Positions 43,231 to 52,524 of a stretch of 64,000 nucleotides of DNA are shown one piece after another. Origin of the DNA: DASVNK01 sp036383895 (GTDB lineage Bacteria > Verrucomicrobiota > Verrucomicrobiia > Limisphaerales > SXQI01). The notes under the pieces are model-generated. The model made no database searches. It had not been told where the DNA came from and saw only the letters and a program-made list of their open reading frames with translations. The position numbers were made by a program, and so were the translations under genes. The stretch spans positions 195,419 to 259,418 of the forward strand of contig DASVNK010000063.1 in assembly GCA_036383895.1 (NCBI GenBank). Reading direction: 5' to 3'. Positions within the stretch are counted from its first letter, which is position 1; each line of letters starts with the position of its first letter.

Positions 43231-45774
43231 CTACCTCACCGAAAACATCTTCGCGTTCCGATCCCCGCGTGACAACAGATACGCCATCAAGTCGAGAATC
43301 TCGTCTTCCTTGAAGTAGTTCAGCAATCCCTCAGGCATCATCGAAACTTTCGAAGGCTCGATTGTTTCCACCTGGCTGCGCTTTACTTGCGTGAAATCAC
43401 CCGGCGCAAACATATTCTCGATCACCATCAAGTTATCGCCGTTCAGGTTTCCAACGCGACCCACGACTACATCGCCGTCCTTCTTCTTGATCACGATCGC
43501 GCCGTATTGATCGCTGATCTCTTTGCTCGGCTCGAGCGTGGACTCCAACACGTCACGCACACTGAAACGTCCGGCCAGATTCGTTAGATCTGGCCCCACT
43601 GATGCCCCTTCATCACCGAAACGATGGCAAGCTGCGCAACCGGCTTGCCCGAACAAAACACGACCGCGCTCGAAGTCCCGTTTGCTCTTAACGCCCTTCT
43701 CAACAGTCGGCGCGAGGTCCGCCACGGTGTATTGCTTCACCACCTCCCGCGAAGTAAGCGCTTCGAACGGACTTACGACCTGTGGTTTCGTTTCGAGAAT
43801 CGGCTTGAGAGCGAGCTGGTCCGCTTCTGAAAGATTATCCATTGCATCCGCCTTAATATCGCGCAAGAAGCCACGCATGCTCGATCCTCCTTTGAAGTTT
43901 GCTGCCTTCAAGAACCAGCGGAAATACTCTTCGCGCATCGGTTGCGTCCAACCGGTTTTGGCCACGCGTAGCGCCCGCGCGATGTCAATCTGCTCTTCCT
44001 GCGTCGGAGCAGTGCGCAGCGCAGCGACCAGTTTGGAAGCCGCCGTCGGCGACTCGAGGTAAACCAACATCGGCGCCAACTCTGCATTCAACTCCCGCGA
44101 TCTCGCTGGATAAAGCGGCTCGAACTTCGCCGCCAATTGCCGGCGCGTCGATTCATCCGGTTTACCCAACCGCGTGAACGTCAGCGTATAAGCGCGCAGC
44201 AAATCCAATCGGTCCTGCTCGGTATCCAGCTCCTTCCATTCAATGCGATCGAGCGCGGTCAAAATCTGTCCCTGCAACGCCGCATCCGGCTTGGGATCAT
44301 TCTCCTTCCGATGAAACTCATCCCGGCTGCTCGCGCGCGCCAGCGCCACCAGCGCGGCAATTGATTTCCGTTCATCCTTTTCCTTCAGCGCCTTCTCGCG
44401 CCACAACGCCGTATCCTGCCACTCCAACGCCACTCGCGCCGCGAACCGCATCGCACGATCCTCCGAATCCAAATGCTTCCAGGCCTCCTTCACCGCGTCC
44501 GGATCTTTTTTCCCGTGAAATGCCTCCAGCCTCCGTCGCTTCTCGCGATCGCCATCGTTTTTTGTTTCGAGCTTCGCAGGCTTTGTCGATTCGCTCCCTG
44601 TGTAAGTCACGCGATACAAGGCCGACTGCGTCCTCCGCCCGCCCACCGCGAAATACATCGCGCCGTCATTCGGATTCACCACCAGGTCCGTCAATGCCAG
44701 AGGTTGCCCCGTAATAAATTCCTCCAGCTCCCCATTATATGTCGACCCATTTGGTTCCAAATGGACCGCGTACAGTTTCCCGAAACTCCAATCAGCAATG
44801 TAAAAAGCCTTCTGATACTTCGCCGGGAACCTCGCGCCGTAACCAAACGTCACTCCAGTCGGTGAGCCCGGTCCGACATTCGTCACCGCGCCGAACGTAT
44901 CGATATAATAGGCCGGATGTTTTCCGGCACCATTGCGCCAACCAAACTCCGCCCCGCTGATCACATGATTCACGCGCGTCGGCCGATACCACGGCGTATT
45001 CAAATCCCACTCCATGTCCGCGTCGAACGTGAACAACTCACCATCCGCATTGAACGCCGCGTCGTACTCATTCCGGAATCCGTTCGCGATTAACTCCCAA
45101 TTTTGCCCTTCCGGATCCACCTTCGCGATCCAACCACCCGGCGCGAGCACCCCCTTCATAAATCCATTTCCATCGGACATCCGCGGCAACAAATGATCTT
45201 CCGACCAAATCAACGGCACGCGTGACGAATTGATTTCCGTCAACTTCGTCTGGTTCCCAATCACCACGTAGAGCGACTGCTTGTCCGGCGACAACACGAT
45301 CGCATGCGGCCCATGTTCGCCGCCGCCCTGTAATTTCCGGAGCAACTTCACCTCATCGTATTTGTCGTCGCCGTTCGTGTCCCGCAACCGGTACAACCCA
45401 CGACCCTGGAACTTCTCTTCGTTTACCATCACATACAGGCTGTCGAACGCATACAGCAGCCCTTGCGCACAACCGATCTCCGCATCGATCGTCTCAACCT
45501 GCGGTTCCGCCGTCACGTTCAGCGCCGGCAACGTCAGCCGAAACAGCTTCCCATACTGATCCGAGACAATCATCCGTCCTTTCGGGTCCATGCACATCGC
45601 CACCCACGATCCTTCCTGCTCCTTCGGCACTGCATAAATCATGTCCACGCGGAAATCCTTCGGCACCTTTAAATTGCTTGCGACCAATCCCGTCGCACTC
45701 GGCGTTGTCTGCGCGGACAGGCTTGCGCAAATCGAAAGAAACAAAGCTGCTTTGCTGAACCACATCTTGGACAT
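43231..45774 (-). CDS. PVC-type glucose-dehydrogenase-like protein with C-terminal CxxCH domain
   Basis: 847 aa, exported (signal SKAALFLSICASLSAQ). Residues about 30-400 form a beta-propeller of the membrane-bound dehydrogenase class (PVC-type), with KDFRVDMIYAVPKEQEGSW, NGFRNEYDAAFNADGELFTF and DWSFGKLYAVHL. A helical HEAT-like region follows (420-640). The C-terminal haem domain has CAACHRFG (about 725), SVGPDLTNLAGRFSVRDVLE and the distal GLLNYFKEDEILDLMAYL. This is a standard PVC architecture, thought to oxidise sugars outside the cytoplasm and pass electrons to a haem. The ATG at 45774 starts the signal peptide; the frame is open for 25 more codons. Divergent from the EF-hand-like gene. 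Confidence 0.9.
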   Translation of the reverse strand: MSKMWFSKAALFLSICASLSAQTTPSATGLVASNLKVPKDFRVDMIYAVPKEQEGSWVAMCMDPKGRMIVSDQYGKLFRLTLPALNVTAEPQVETIDAEIGCAQGLLYAFDSLYVMVNEEKFQGRGLYRLRDTNGDDKYDEVKLLRKLQGGGEHGPHAIVLSPDKQSLYVVIGNQTKLTEINSSRVPLIWSEDHLLPRMSDGNGFMKGVLAPGGWIAKVDPEGQNWELIANGFRNEYDAAFNADGELFTFDADMEWDLNTPWYRPTRVNHVISGAEFGWRNGAGKHPAYYIDTFGAVTNVGPGSPTGVTFGYGARFPAKYQKAFYIADWSFGKLYAVHLEPNGSTYNGELEEFITGQPLALTDLVVNPNDGAMYFAVGGRRTQSALYRVTYTGSESTKPAKLETKNDGDREKRRRLEAFHGKKDPDAVKEAWKHLDSEDRAMRFAARVALEWQDTALWREKALKEKDERKSIAALVALARASSRDEFHRKENDPKPDAALQGQILTALDRIEWKELDTEQDRLDLLRAYTLTFTRLGKPDESTRRQLAAKFEPLYPARSRELNAELAPMLVYLESPTAASKLVAALRTAPTQEEQIDIARALRVAKTGWTQPMREEYFRWFLKAANFKGGSSMRGFLRDIKADAMDNLSEADQLALKPILETKPQVVSPFEALTSREVVKQYTVADLAPTVEKGVKSKRDFERGRVLFGQAGCAACHRFGDEGASVGPDLTNLAGRFSVRDVLESTLEPSKEISDQYGAIVIKKKDGDVVVGRVGNLNGDNLMVIENMFAPGDFTQVKRSQVETIEPSKVSMMPEGLLNYFKEDEILDLMAYLLSRGDRNAKMFSVR

Positions 45775-45878
45775 GCGCGAATTCTCCCAACTGCCCAACG
45801 ATAATTCAAGCCAGCAAACGCAAATTGACTTGGTAACCCTATCTGCCAACCTCCCGCGGGATTGCTGATCGCAACAAT

Positions 45879-48188
45879 ATGGACACTCCGGGCCTTTTAA
45901 CTCACGCCGATCAATCGACCACCGCGCATCGCTGGAAATTCATCCGCACCGGCGGCGTCCTTCAGGTTGTTTTCCGCACCGGCGCGGACGTGATCAACCT
46001 CGATCAACTCGACCAGAAGCTCTGGGTCGCCCTCGCCTCTCCAACGAAGAACGTCGAGTTCGACGAACGCACTCTCGAAGTCCTCGACATCGACAAAGAC
46101 GGCCGCATTCGCGCGCCCGAAGTCATTCAAACCACCCGCTGGCTGAAGGATGTTCTCACCAATCCCAACGATCTCTTCAAAGCGACCGACACCGTCCCGC
46201 TCTCCGCCATCAACAACAACACTGCCCCCGGCGCAGCCATCCTCGCCTCATTTAAGCGCGTCATCGCCCGCTCTCCGCAACCAGACGCCGCTGCCATCTC
46301 GCTCGCCGAAATCACCGCGCTCACCAACAGCTTCGCCACCGCCAAACTGAATGGCGACGGCATCATGCCGCCCGATTCCGCCCCCGACGACGACACCAAG
46401 AAAGCCATCGAAGAAATCATCGCGACCCATGGCGGCGTTCCCGATCGCAGCGGCAAAATCGGCGTGAACCAAGCCAAGGTCGACGCCTTCTTCACCGACG
46501 CAGAATCACTCCTCGCTTGGCAAAAAAAATCAGAAGCTGATCCCGCCATTCTTCCCCTCGCGGACAAAACCGCACCCGCCGCTGAATCAGTCCAGGCGCT
46601 CCGCACGAAGATCAACGACTACTTCGCCCGCACCCAACTCGCCACGTTTGACCCGCGCGCCACCCCCATTCTAAACCGCGCCGAAGCCGAACTCATCGCT
46701 CTCGCCGCGAAAGATCTCCGCCCCGACGCTCCCGAAATCGCCCAACTCCCCCTCGCCCGCATCGAACCCGGCCGGCCCCTTCCCCTTGCGAATGGCCTAA
46801 ACCCCGCCTGGTCCGCCGCCGTTACAAAATTCGCCACCAATACCGTCATCCCGGTCCTCACCACGCAACGCGACAGCCTTACCAGCGAAGATTGGCGCGC
46901 CATTCAATCCAAACTCTCCGCCTACGAAACCTGGCTCGCTTCCAAGCCGCCGACGCCCGTTGAAAAGCTCGGCCTTCCTCGCCTCCGCCAACTCCTCGAC
47001 TCGGGCGTGCGCGCCAAGCTCACTGGCCTGATCTCCCAAGACCTTGCTGAAGCACCCACCGGCGACGACTTCAAAGCCATCGAAAAACTAATCCGCATTC
47101 ACCGCGACTTAATCCGTTTCCTCAATAACTTCGTCTCTTTCTCGGATTTCTACAGCCGCCGCGGCGCAATCTTTCAGGCCGGCACCCTTTACCTCGACGC
47201 ACGTAGTTGTGAACTCTGCGTTCACGTCGCTGACCAGGCCAAACACGCCCTGCTCGCGGGCCTTTCCAAAGCGTACCTCGCCTACTGCGATTGCACGCGC
47301 CTCGGCAAGAAAATAACCATCGCCGCTGCTTTCACCGCCGGCGACTCCGACAATCTCATGGTTGGCCGAAACGGCGTTTTCTACGACCGCGCCGGCAACG
47401 ACTGGGACGCCACCATCACCAAAATAGTCGATAACCCCATTAGTATTCGCCAGGCCTTCTGGAGTCCCTACAAAAAGTTTCTGCGCATGGTCGAAGAACA
47501 AGTCGCCAAGCGCGCCGCCGCCGCCGAAGCCGCCTCGCAGGCGAAACTCAGCACCGCCGCCACCACAGTCGCCACCGCCGACCTCATAAAGCCGGACCCT
47601 GCTGCGCCACCCAAACCCGCTGATCCCAAGAAAGTCGACGTCGGCGCCGTCGCCGCGCTCGGTGTCGCCCTCGGCAGCTTGGCCACCTTCCTCGGCCTCA
47701 TGTTCACCAAAGTCATCGACCTCGGCTGGTGGGCGCCCTTCGCCGTCGCGGGAATTATTTTCGCCATCTCACTTCCCTCCATGCTGATCGCCTGGCTCAA
47801 GCTCCGCCAGCGCAACCTTGGCCCGATCCTCGACGCGAACGGATGGGCCGTGAACGGCCGCATGAAAATCAACGTCCCCTTCGGCGGCGCACTTTCCAAA
47901 ACCGCGAAACTCCCGCGCAACGCCCAACTCCAACTCGACGATCCGTTCTACGAATCCCACGCCGGGCGCTACACCGTCATCACCCTGCTCGTCCTCGCCT
48001 TCGTGCTCGGCACCCTCTGGCGCATGGCCATCCTGGACCGCTTCCTCCCAACTTCCCTCAAGCGCAACAAACCCGTCATCGTAGTGCCAGGTTCGTTGTT
48101 AACCGGCGCACCTGCCCTCACCACAAACATCACCCAACTCTCTGCGCCAACACCCGGTCTTCCCCTCCCGATCGTCACCAACAAATAG
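45879..48188 (+). CDS. large membrane protein with EF-hand-like loop, function unknown
   Basis: 769 aa. Residues 63-84 contain an EF-hand-like calcium loop, DIDKDGRIRAPEV. The long N-terminal part (to 570) has no membrane segment and includes AGDSDNLMVGRNGVFYDRAG (about 488). Three hydrophobic segments lie near the C-terminus (about 590-610, 613-635 and 700-718). An Ala-rich charged coiled coil (525-560) precedes them. I recognise no enzymatic motif. The C-terminal tail is Pro/Thr-rich. It stands alone with its own promoter region shared with the PVC dehydrogenase. It may be a calcium-responsive membrane scaffold, but that is a guess. Confidence 0.85.
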   Translation: MDTPGLLTHADQSTTAHRWKFIRTGGVLQVVFRTGADVINLDQLDQKLWVALASPTKNVEFDERTLEVLDIDKDGRIRAPEVIQTTRWLKDVLTNPNDLFKATDTVPLSAINNNTAPGAAILASFKRVIARSPQPDAAAISLAEITALTNSFATAKLNGDGIMPPDSAPDDDTKKAIEEIIATHGGVPDRSGKIGVNQAKVDAFFTDAESLLAWQKKSEADPAILPLADKTAPAAESVQALRTKINDYFARTQLATFDPRATPILNRAEAELIALAAKDLRPDAPEIAQLPLARIEPGRPLPLANGLNPAWSAAVTKFATNTVIPVLTTQRDSLTSEDWRAIQSKLSAYETWLASKPPTPVEKLGLPRLRQLLDSGVRAKLTGLISQDLAEAPTGDDFKAIEKLIRIHRDLIRFLNNFVSFSDFYSRRGAIFQAGTLYLDARSCELCVHVADQAKHALLAGLSKAYLAYCDCTRLGKKITIAAAFTAGDSDNLMVGRNGVFYDRAGNDWDATITKIVDNPISIRQAFWSPYKKFLRMVEEQVAKRAAAAEAASQAKLSTAATTVATADLIKPDPAAPPKPADPKKVDVGAVAALGVALGSLATFLGLMFTKVIDLGWWAPFAVAGIIFAISLPSMLIAWLKLRQRNLGPILDANGWAVNGRMKINVPFGGALSKTAKLPRNAQLQLDDPFYESHAGRYTVITLLVLAFVLGTLWRMAILDRFLPTSLKRNKPVIVVPGSLLTGAPALTTNITQLSAPTPGLPLPIVTNK

Positions 48189-48234
48189 ACAGACTCGCGA
48201 GAGATATTCTAAAAGCCACTCAGCCACTCCGCGA

Positions 48235-48262
48235 TTGACGCGCATCACGGCTTTGCTACGTT
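48235..48262 (+). promoter_or_regulatory. possible promoter of the aromatic leader
   Basis: TTGACG, 16-bp spacer, TACGTT. If used, transcription starts about 5 bp before the leader-peptide ATG at 48274. The -10 element is poor, so the call is weak. Confidence 0.3.
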
Positions 48263-48273
48263 CAGCAGCAGTA

Positions 48274-48351
48274 ATGAACCGTTACAGCCGATTTAGCGCT
48301 TGGTATTGGGGCTACTTTAGCCTCTCGAACCTGCGTACCCGGCTGTATTGA
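48274..48351 (+). CDS. aromatic-rich leader peptide of the DAHP synthase attenuator
   Basis: 25 codons ending in TGA, 90 bp before the aroF start. Eight residues are aromatic: Tyr4, Phe7, Trp10, Tyr11, Trp12, Tyr14, Phe15 and Tyr25. This is what is expected of a peptide whose translation senses charged tRNA for Phe, Tyr and Trp, the end products of the pathway that the downstream enzyme opens. It begins MNRYSRF. The context (competing hairpins and a terminator, next features) supports a transcriptional attenuator of the trp/phe leader kind. No ribosome site is visible; the message may be leaderless. Confidence 0.75.
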   Translation: MNRYSRFSAWYWGYFSLSNLRTRLY

Positions 48352-48380
48352 AATGTCGAATTTTCACCGGTGCCGCAGGT
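48329..48380 (+). promoter_or_regulatory. antiterminator pairing of the aro attenuator
   Basis: ACCTGCG (48329-48335), inside the end of the leader ORF, is complementary to CGCAGGT (48374-48380), the 5' part of the terminator stem. A third pairing, ACAGCCG (48284-48290) with CGGCTGT (48340-48346), would close the region when the ribosome does not stall. These mutually exclusive structures are the classical 1:2, 2:3, 3:4 arrangement. Confidence 0.6.
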
Positions 48381-48403
48381 CGAACGCCTGCGGCTCTTTT
48401 TTT
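48372..48403 (+). terminator. attenuator terminator upstream of aroF
   Basis: Perfect 8-bp stem GCCGCAGG/CCTGCGGC with a 7-base loop, followed by TCTTTTTTT, ending 38 bp before the aroF ATG. Its 5' arm is shared with the antiterminator. Confidence 0.8.
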
Positions 48404-48440
48404 GCCCAGGCGGCTTGAAGCAACGGAACTCACGAAACTT

Positions 48441-49463
48441 ATGATTGTTGTCCTGAAACCTGAAATCTCCAAACGCGACGAGGATGCCGTGCTGAAAGAA
48501 ATAAAAAAACTCGGTTACAAGCCGCACGTCATGCGCGGCGTCGAACGCACCGTTATCGGCGCGATCGGCGACGAGCGCACCCACAGCACCCTCGAGACCC
48601 TCACCGCCTGGCCCCAGGTCGAACGCGTTATGCCCGTGCAGAAGCGTTACAAGCTCGTCAGCCGCGAAGCGCACAAAGGAAATTCCCGCATTCGCGTCGG
48701 CCAAGACGTTGTCATCGGCGGTGACGAAATCATCGTCATGGCCGGCCCCTGCTCTGTCGAAACCGAGAAGCAACTCCTCACCACCGCGCACGCCGTCAAA
48801 AAAGCCGGCGCAAAAATTCTCCGCGGCGGCGCGTTCAAACCCCGCACCTCTCCCTACGAATTCCAGGGTCTCGGGGAAAAAGGTTTAAAGCTGCTCGCCA
48901 AAGCGCGTAAAGAAACCGGCCTCGCGATCATCACCGAACTGCTTTCCCAGGATCATGCCGATCTCGTCGCGGAATACACCGATGTCATCCAAATTGGCGC
49001 CCGTAATTCTCAAAATTTTCAACTCCTTATCGCCGCCGCCAAAACGGGCAAGCCGGTCCTGCTCAAGCGCGGCCTCTCCATGAAAGTCGAGGAGTGGCTC
49101 CTCGCGGGCGAATACATCCTCGCCAACGACAATCCAAACCTCCTCTTTTGCGAACGCGGCATTCGCACTTTTGAAACTTACACCCGCAACACGCTCGACC
49201 TTTCCACCATCCCGATCATCAAAAAGGAATCGCATTGTCCGATTGTCATCGATCCCAGCCAGGGCTGCGGCCGCGCTGACCTTGTGGTCGCGATGTGCAA
49301 AGGTGCCGTCGCGCTCGGCGCCGACGCGCTGTTGATCGAGGTGCACCCCAACCCCGCCGAAGCGTTAAGTGACGCCGCGCAGCAGGTGAATCTCGAAATA
49401 TTCGAGAAGCTCATGCGCGAGCTAAAACCGTTCGCGGAAGCAGCAGGGCGCAACCTGACCTAA
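48441..49463 (+). CDS. aroF: 3-deoxy-7-phosphoheptulonate (DAHP) synthase
   Basis: Condenses phosphoenolpyruvate with erythrose 4-phosphate, the first step to chorismate and all aromatic amino acids. 340 aa, AroA-beta type with an N-terminal ferredoxin-like domain (MIVVLKPEISKRDEDAVLKE, 1-70) like the Thermotoga enzyme, which binds Tyr and Phe for feedback inhibition. The TIM barrel carries VMAGPCSVE, FKPRTSPYEFQGLG, QIGARNSQNFQLL and VIDPSQGCGRADLV. The ATG at 48441 matches the start of the family domain; the frame is open 31 codons further, across the terminator. Control by an aromatic attenuator is predicted from the upstream sequence. Confidence 0.95.
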   Translation: MIVVLKPEISKRDEDAVLKEIKKLGYKPHVMRGVERTVIGAIGDERTHSTLETLTAWPQVERVMPVQKRYKLVSREAHKGNSRIRVGQDVVIGGDEIIVMAGPCSVETEKQLLTTAHAVKKAGAKILRGGAFKPRTSPYEFQGLGEKGLKLLAKARKETGLAIITELLSQDHADLVAEYTDVIQIGARNSQNFQLLIAAAKTGKPVLLKRGLSMKVEEWLLAGEYILANDNPNLLFCERGIRTFETYTRNTLDLSTIPIIKKESHCPIVIDPSQGCGRADLVVAMCKGAVALGADALLIEVHPNPAEALSDAAQQVNLEIFEKLMRELKPFAEAAGRNLT

Positions 49464-49664
49464 ATGCAGTTTCCCGAAGGGAAAATTCGAAGATACGCTC
49501 AGGGAGAGTACCCATAGCGAATCGCATCACCCGGTTCTATTTTCCTTCAGTGACTGGGCCTCCAATGTGCGGCCCGACACAACAGACGGAGCATCAAGGT
49601 ATGCTTTCCGAAAAGGTGGCTGGGGCCATAGGCCCTCAACAAAAAGCCACCTTTCTCTTTTTTT
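49464..49664 (+). ncRNA. structured intergenic RNA candidate after aroF
   Basis: About 200 bp with a series of hairpins: TTTCCC/GGGAAA (near 49470), CGCT-GGG/CCC-AGCG (49496-49518), a GGGCC/GGCCC stem with extended GTG/CAC pairing (about 49550-49585), GGAGCAT/ATGCTTTCC, and finally a long terminator. No known riboswitch, 6S, SRP or T-box core was found. It may be the 3' end of the aroF message, a leader of the next small gene, or an independent small RNA. Confidence 0.35.
49611..49664 (+). terminator. rho-independent terminator
   Basis: 10-bp stem AAAGGTGGCT/AGCCACCTTT containing an inner GGGGCC-ATA-GGCCCT hairpin, then CTCTTTTTTT. Confidence 0.72.
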
Positions 49665-49716
49665 ACCATCCATTTGCAACTGACCCAATTAGTCCTAACT
49701 TATCACCGGAGGATTT

Positions 49717-49908
49717 ATGAAAGAACAAGGTAACGCTATCGAACAACCGGAAACCTTCACCCCGGGTCTTACCAAAGGCATGGTCCGCCAGCATGCCTTC
49801 CGCCTGTACCGCGACAAACTCGAGCACGGCGGTTTAACTCGCGAAGATTGGGTGCTCGCCGAGAAAGATCTGGTTCAAACCAGAATCAATGAAGGCATCG
49901 AAGCCTGA
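49717..49908 (+). CDS. small DUF2934-like protein
   Basis: 63 aa with the best ribosome site in the region (GGAGGATTT before ATG). After an N-terminal tail, residues 22-60 read GMVRQHAFRLYRDKLEHGGL followed by TREDWVLAEKDLVQ, the short helical pattern of DUF2934 proteins (HA..LY...G...G....DW..AE..L). Function is unknown for the family. It is a single gene just after a terminator and before a convergent gene. Highly charged and soluble. Confidence 0.7.
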   Translation: MKEQGNAIEQPETFTPGLTKGMVRQHAFRLYRDKLEHGGLTREDWVLAEKDLVQTRINEGIEA

Positions 49909-49920
49909 TTGCGTTTAGCT

Positions 49921-52350
49921 CTACGGGCCAAACACGGCCTGCGCTGCTTCTTCGCCGAGCAGCGCACGAAGCCCTCGTGCGACCGTTTGCGCCTCAGCTT
50001 CGCGCCCTTCCGAATACAAGAGCGCATACTCCCGCATCAGTTCCCCGCCTTCCCAACCAATCTGTTGATCGCGCGTAAACCGCGCGCCCAGGAAAGTCGA
50101 CTCGCGCCGCAGCTCTCGTTCCCATGCGGCCAACTCTCGACCGACAAATGGGTTCAACGGTCCCCCACGCAGTTCAATAATCGGCCGGTCTTCCGTATTC
50201 AGTTCGCCCGCCGGCAGGTTCCTGATCGTACCCACAAAATGCATCCAGAAGGCAGACGAAAAGCGGAGGTGCGGATTAGTCGGATCCGGTTGCATGTTCT
50301 CTAGATGCTCCTTGTAGCTCGCTTCGGATGCGTACGCTACCAGCCCAAGTGCCGGTTCACGCGGTGAGAAATCCCCACGCCAGATTTGCGCCTCCGGGAA
50401 CACTTTCAAAAATGTCCGTAGAACTGTTTCAAAATCGTCCTTGCTCAGCTGGAACAGTGGCACCCAACAGCAATAAACTCCCGACATCTTCTGTTTTACC
50501 GCCTGAAAATGTTCCAGCGTGTAAAGCGCTCCTTCGCCATGCCGCCAGGGAACGACAAGATCACCGATAACCACATCGAACCGCTCCGTGGTGCCACGCA
50601 TGAAATTCCGCGCATCTTCGACGATGACTCGCCGCTTCGAACCAAATTGATTGTTTGCCTCGGCGAAATGAATGGCGGCAAGATCAACAACTTCTGGGAC
50701 CAATTCCAGCGCGAGCACGTTCGTGGACGCATGGAACAACGCCGCTCCTGCAGTAATGCCGCTCCCGTAACCGAGGAAGGCGACACGTTGCGGATTGGGG
50801 TGCAACAGTAGCGGCAAATGACCTTGCAGCCGCTCATCGCCGACTGCCGCTGTTCCCCCGAGTACATAATGATTATTCAACTTCAGCCGACGCGATGGCC
50901 CCTGCTCCACCACAGCAACAATCCCGTGTGCGCCCTCGCGCAACGCGAGCAGATTCTCCCCGCGCTGCGCGTCCACTCTCGTTCGCGGCAAATTCGCGCG
51001 CGAAAAAAACAGGACCAGCGCGCAGGTTGCGATGATTGAGCCGACTCGCCAGCCGACTTTCGAGAAAAGTAGAATCGCGCCACTGATGGTAATTAACGCG
51101 CCAGTTCCAATCAGCGACTGCCATAGGCCCAGATAGACCGGTAAAACAAAACCGGCCAGAAGCGCACCCAGCACGGAACCAGCGATATTCACGGCCAGCA
51201 CCGTTCCGGTGAGTCTCCCAACCGATTCTCCAGATGAGCTCGCGAGTGCCTGGAATAGGCTCGGTAAACTTACCGCCACCAGCATCACTGGCACGAAAAC
51301 CAGTGCCGCCGGCAAAATGAGCCTGGGCACCAAAGATGAATTCAGCGGCACGAACTTCAGATTATTCGTGATAGCCAAAAACATTAATGGTGAGCAAATG
51401 ATCAGCAGTCCTCCGATCAGCCAACACCGTCCTAAAACTCTCCGCCAAGCCCATCCGCGCTTCAGAAAAAATCTCGCTAACTGCGCGCCGGCGGCAATCG
51501 CCAAAATAAAAAGGCCAACGATCAGGCTGAAAGAATCTACTGAATTTTCGTGGATTTGTGCGAACGCGCGATTCCACCCGACCTGCAATGCGAACGTTCC
51601 CAGTCCTGAAATGAACGCCAGCGCCAGCACTAATTGAAGCGCCGGCCGCGACGCGTTCGCGCCGCTTTGGATTTCCTCCACCTCACTCATTCGGCGCGAT
51701 TGAGCGAACGCAGCGAGCATGATCACGATATTCACCACCACGCAGAAGAAATTCGTGTGTGTCAGGCCGAAGGTCCGCAACAGCAACGGAAAGGAAAGCG
51801 CGCCCCCAGCCGCCCCAATTGTATTCAGCAGATAGAGCCACCCGGCGAGCTGCCCGAATTCTTCGCGTCGCGCTTCGAAGAGCCTCGCCAGGACCGGCAG
51901 CGTTCCGCCCAAGGCAAACGTCGGCAAGAGAATTGAGACGAAAGCAAGGGCGCCTTTGAGCCAAAGAAAAGTTCCGGAACCATGCCAGCGGTCGAACCAT
52001 TGCGGGTAATGACTGGCATATACTCCCATGAGCGGAGTAACCAGCAACGCGCCGACCGCAACCAGACCCTCCAGGCAACCGTAAGCGATCAGCGGCTTGC
52101 GCCAGCGGCCAGCACGTATGCCAACGATCATTGCCCCCAGGCCCATCCCCGCAAAATACGCGGCCAACACCGCTGCGCTTGCCGGTGCCGAACTGCCAAA
52201 CAACAATGTGAATTGCCGCTGCCAAACGCCCTCGTAGATCAGCGCCACCGCTCCAGACCACAAAAACATCAGCCCAATCGCGATTCTCGATGGCATCGAA
52301 CGCAGTGGTGATTCCCTTGCTACGCTTTGCGATGGAGTTCCTTTGCGCAT
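49921..52350 (-). CDS. membrane-fused spermidine synthase-like methyltransferase-fold protein
   Basis: 809 aa. The first about 500 residues form roughly 10-12 hydrophobic segments in a transporter-like arrangement (LMFLWSGAVALIYEGVWQRQ is the typical first segment). The cytoplasmic C-terminal part is a spermidine-synthase-type Rossmann fold: VAFLGYGSGITAGAALFHA (SAM/decarboxy-SAM loop), VLALELVPEVVDLAAIHFAE, VIVEDARNFMRGTTERFDVVIGDL. A stop-adjacent TPR-like tail (REYALLYSEGREAEAQT) follows. These fusions are widespread in Verrucomicrobia and Acidobacteria, and their aminopropyl transfer has not been generally shown. The ATG at 52350 is chosen because residues before it are not hydrophobic or conserved. 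Confidence 0.87.
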   Translation of the reverse strand: MRKGTPSQSVARESPLRSMPSRIAIGLMFLWSGAVALIYEGVWQRQFTLLFGSSAPASAAVLAAYFAGMGLGAMIVGIRAGRWRKPLIAYGCLEGLVAVGALLVTPLMGVYASHYPQWFDRWHGSGTFLWLKGALAFVSILLPTFALGGTLPVLARLFEARREEFGQLAGWLYLLNTIGAAGGALSFPLLLRTFGLTHTNFFCVVVNIVIMLAAFAQSRRMSEVEEIQSGANASRPALQLVLALAFISGLGTFALQVGWNRAFAQIHENSVDSFSLIVGLFILAIAAGAQLARFFLKRGWAWRRVLGRCWLIGGLLIICSPLMFLAITNNLKFVPLNSSLVPRLILPAALVFVPVMLVAVSLPSLFQALASSSGESVGRLTGTVLAVNIAGSVLGALLAGFVLPVYLGLWQSLIGTGALITISGAILLFSKVGWRVGSIIATCALVLFFSRANLPRTRVDAQRGENLLALREGAHGIVAVVEQGPSRRLKLNNHYVLGGTAAVGDERLQGHLPLLLHPNPQRVAFLGYGSGITAGAALFHASTNVLALELVPEVVDLAAIHFAEANNQFGSKRRVIVEDARNFMRGTTERFDVVIGDLVVPWRHGEGALYTLEHFQAVKQKMSGVYCCWVPLFQLSKDDFETVLRTFLKVFPEAQIWRGDFSPREPALGLVAYASEASYKEHLENMQPDPTNPHLRFSSAFWMHFVGTIRNLPAGELNTEDRPIIELRGGPLNPFVGRELAAWERELRRESTFLGARFTRDQQIGWEGGELMREYALLYSEGREAEAQTVARGLRALLGEEAAQAVFGP

Positions 52351-52457
52351 TCTAATGTTAGCGAAAGGCGAGGGAAGTACAGGCAGCTTCCGTTCGCAAG
52401 CGAAAAGGAACTCCGCGCGCGAATAGCAACCCGAGGAGGTGTTCGTTCCGGAAGATA

Positions 52458-52496
52458 CAAAGAGAAACACTCTCTTCGTTTCCGAAGAGAGTGTTT
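52458..52496 (-). terminator. strong terminator after the second pseudopilin
   Basis: Perfect 14-bp stem AAACACTCTCTTCG/CGAAGAGAGTGTTT with a 4-base loop, followed on the minus strand by CTCTTT. Confidence 0.78.
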
Positions 52497-52524
52497 GTGA
52501 ATTCTGCGTTGGATTTCCCGCTCT

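Noticed and set aside
49464..49664. T-box, ZTP, glycine or 6S RNA
   Set aside because: GGTGGC occurs but the T-box core AGGGTGGNACCGCG does not, and none of the other conserved cores was found.
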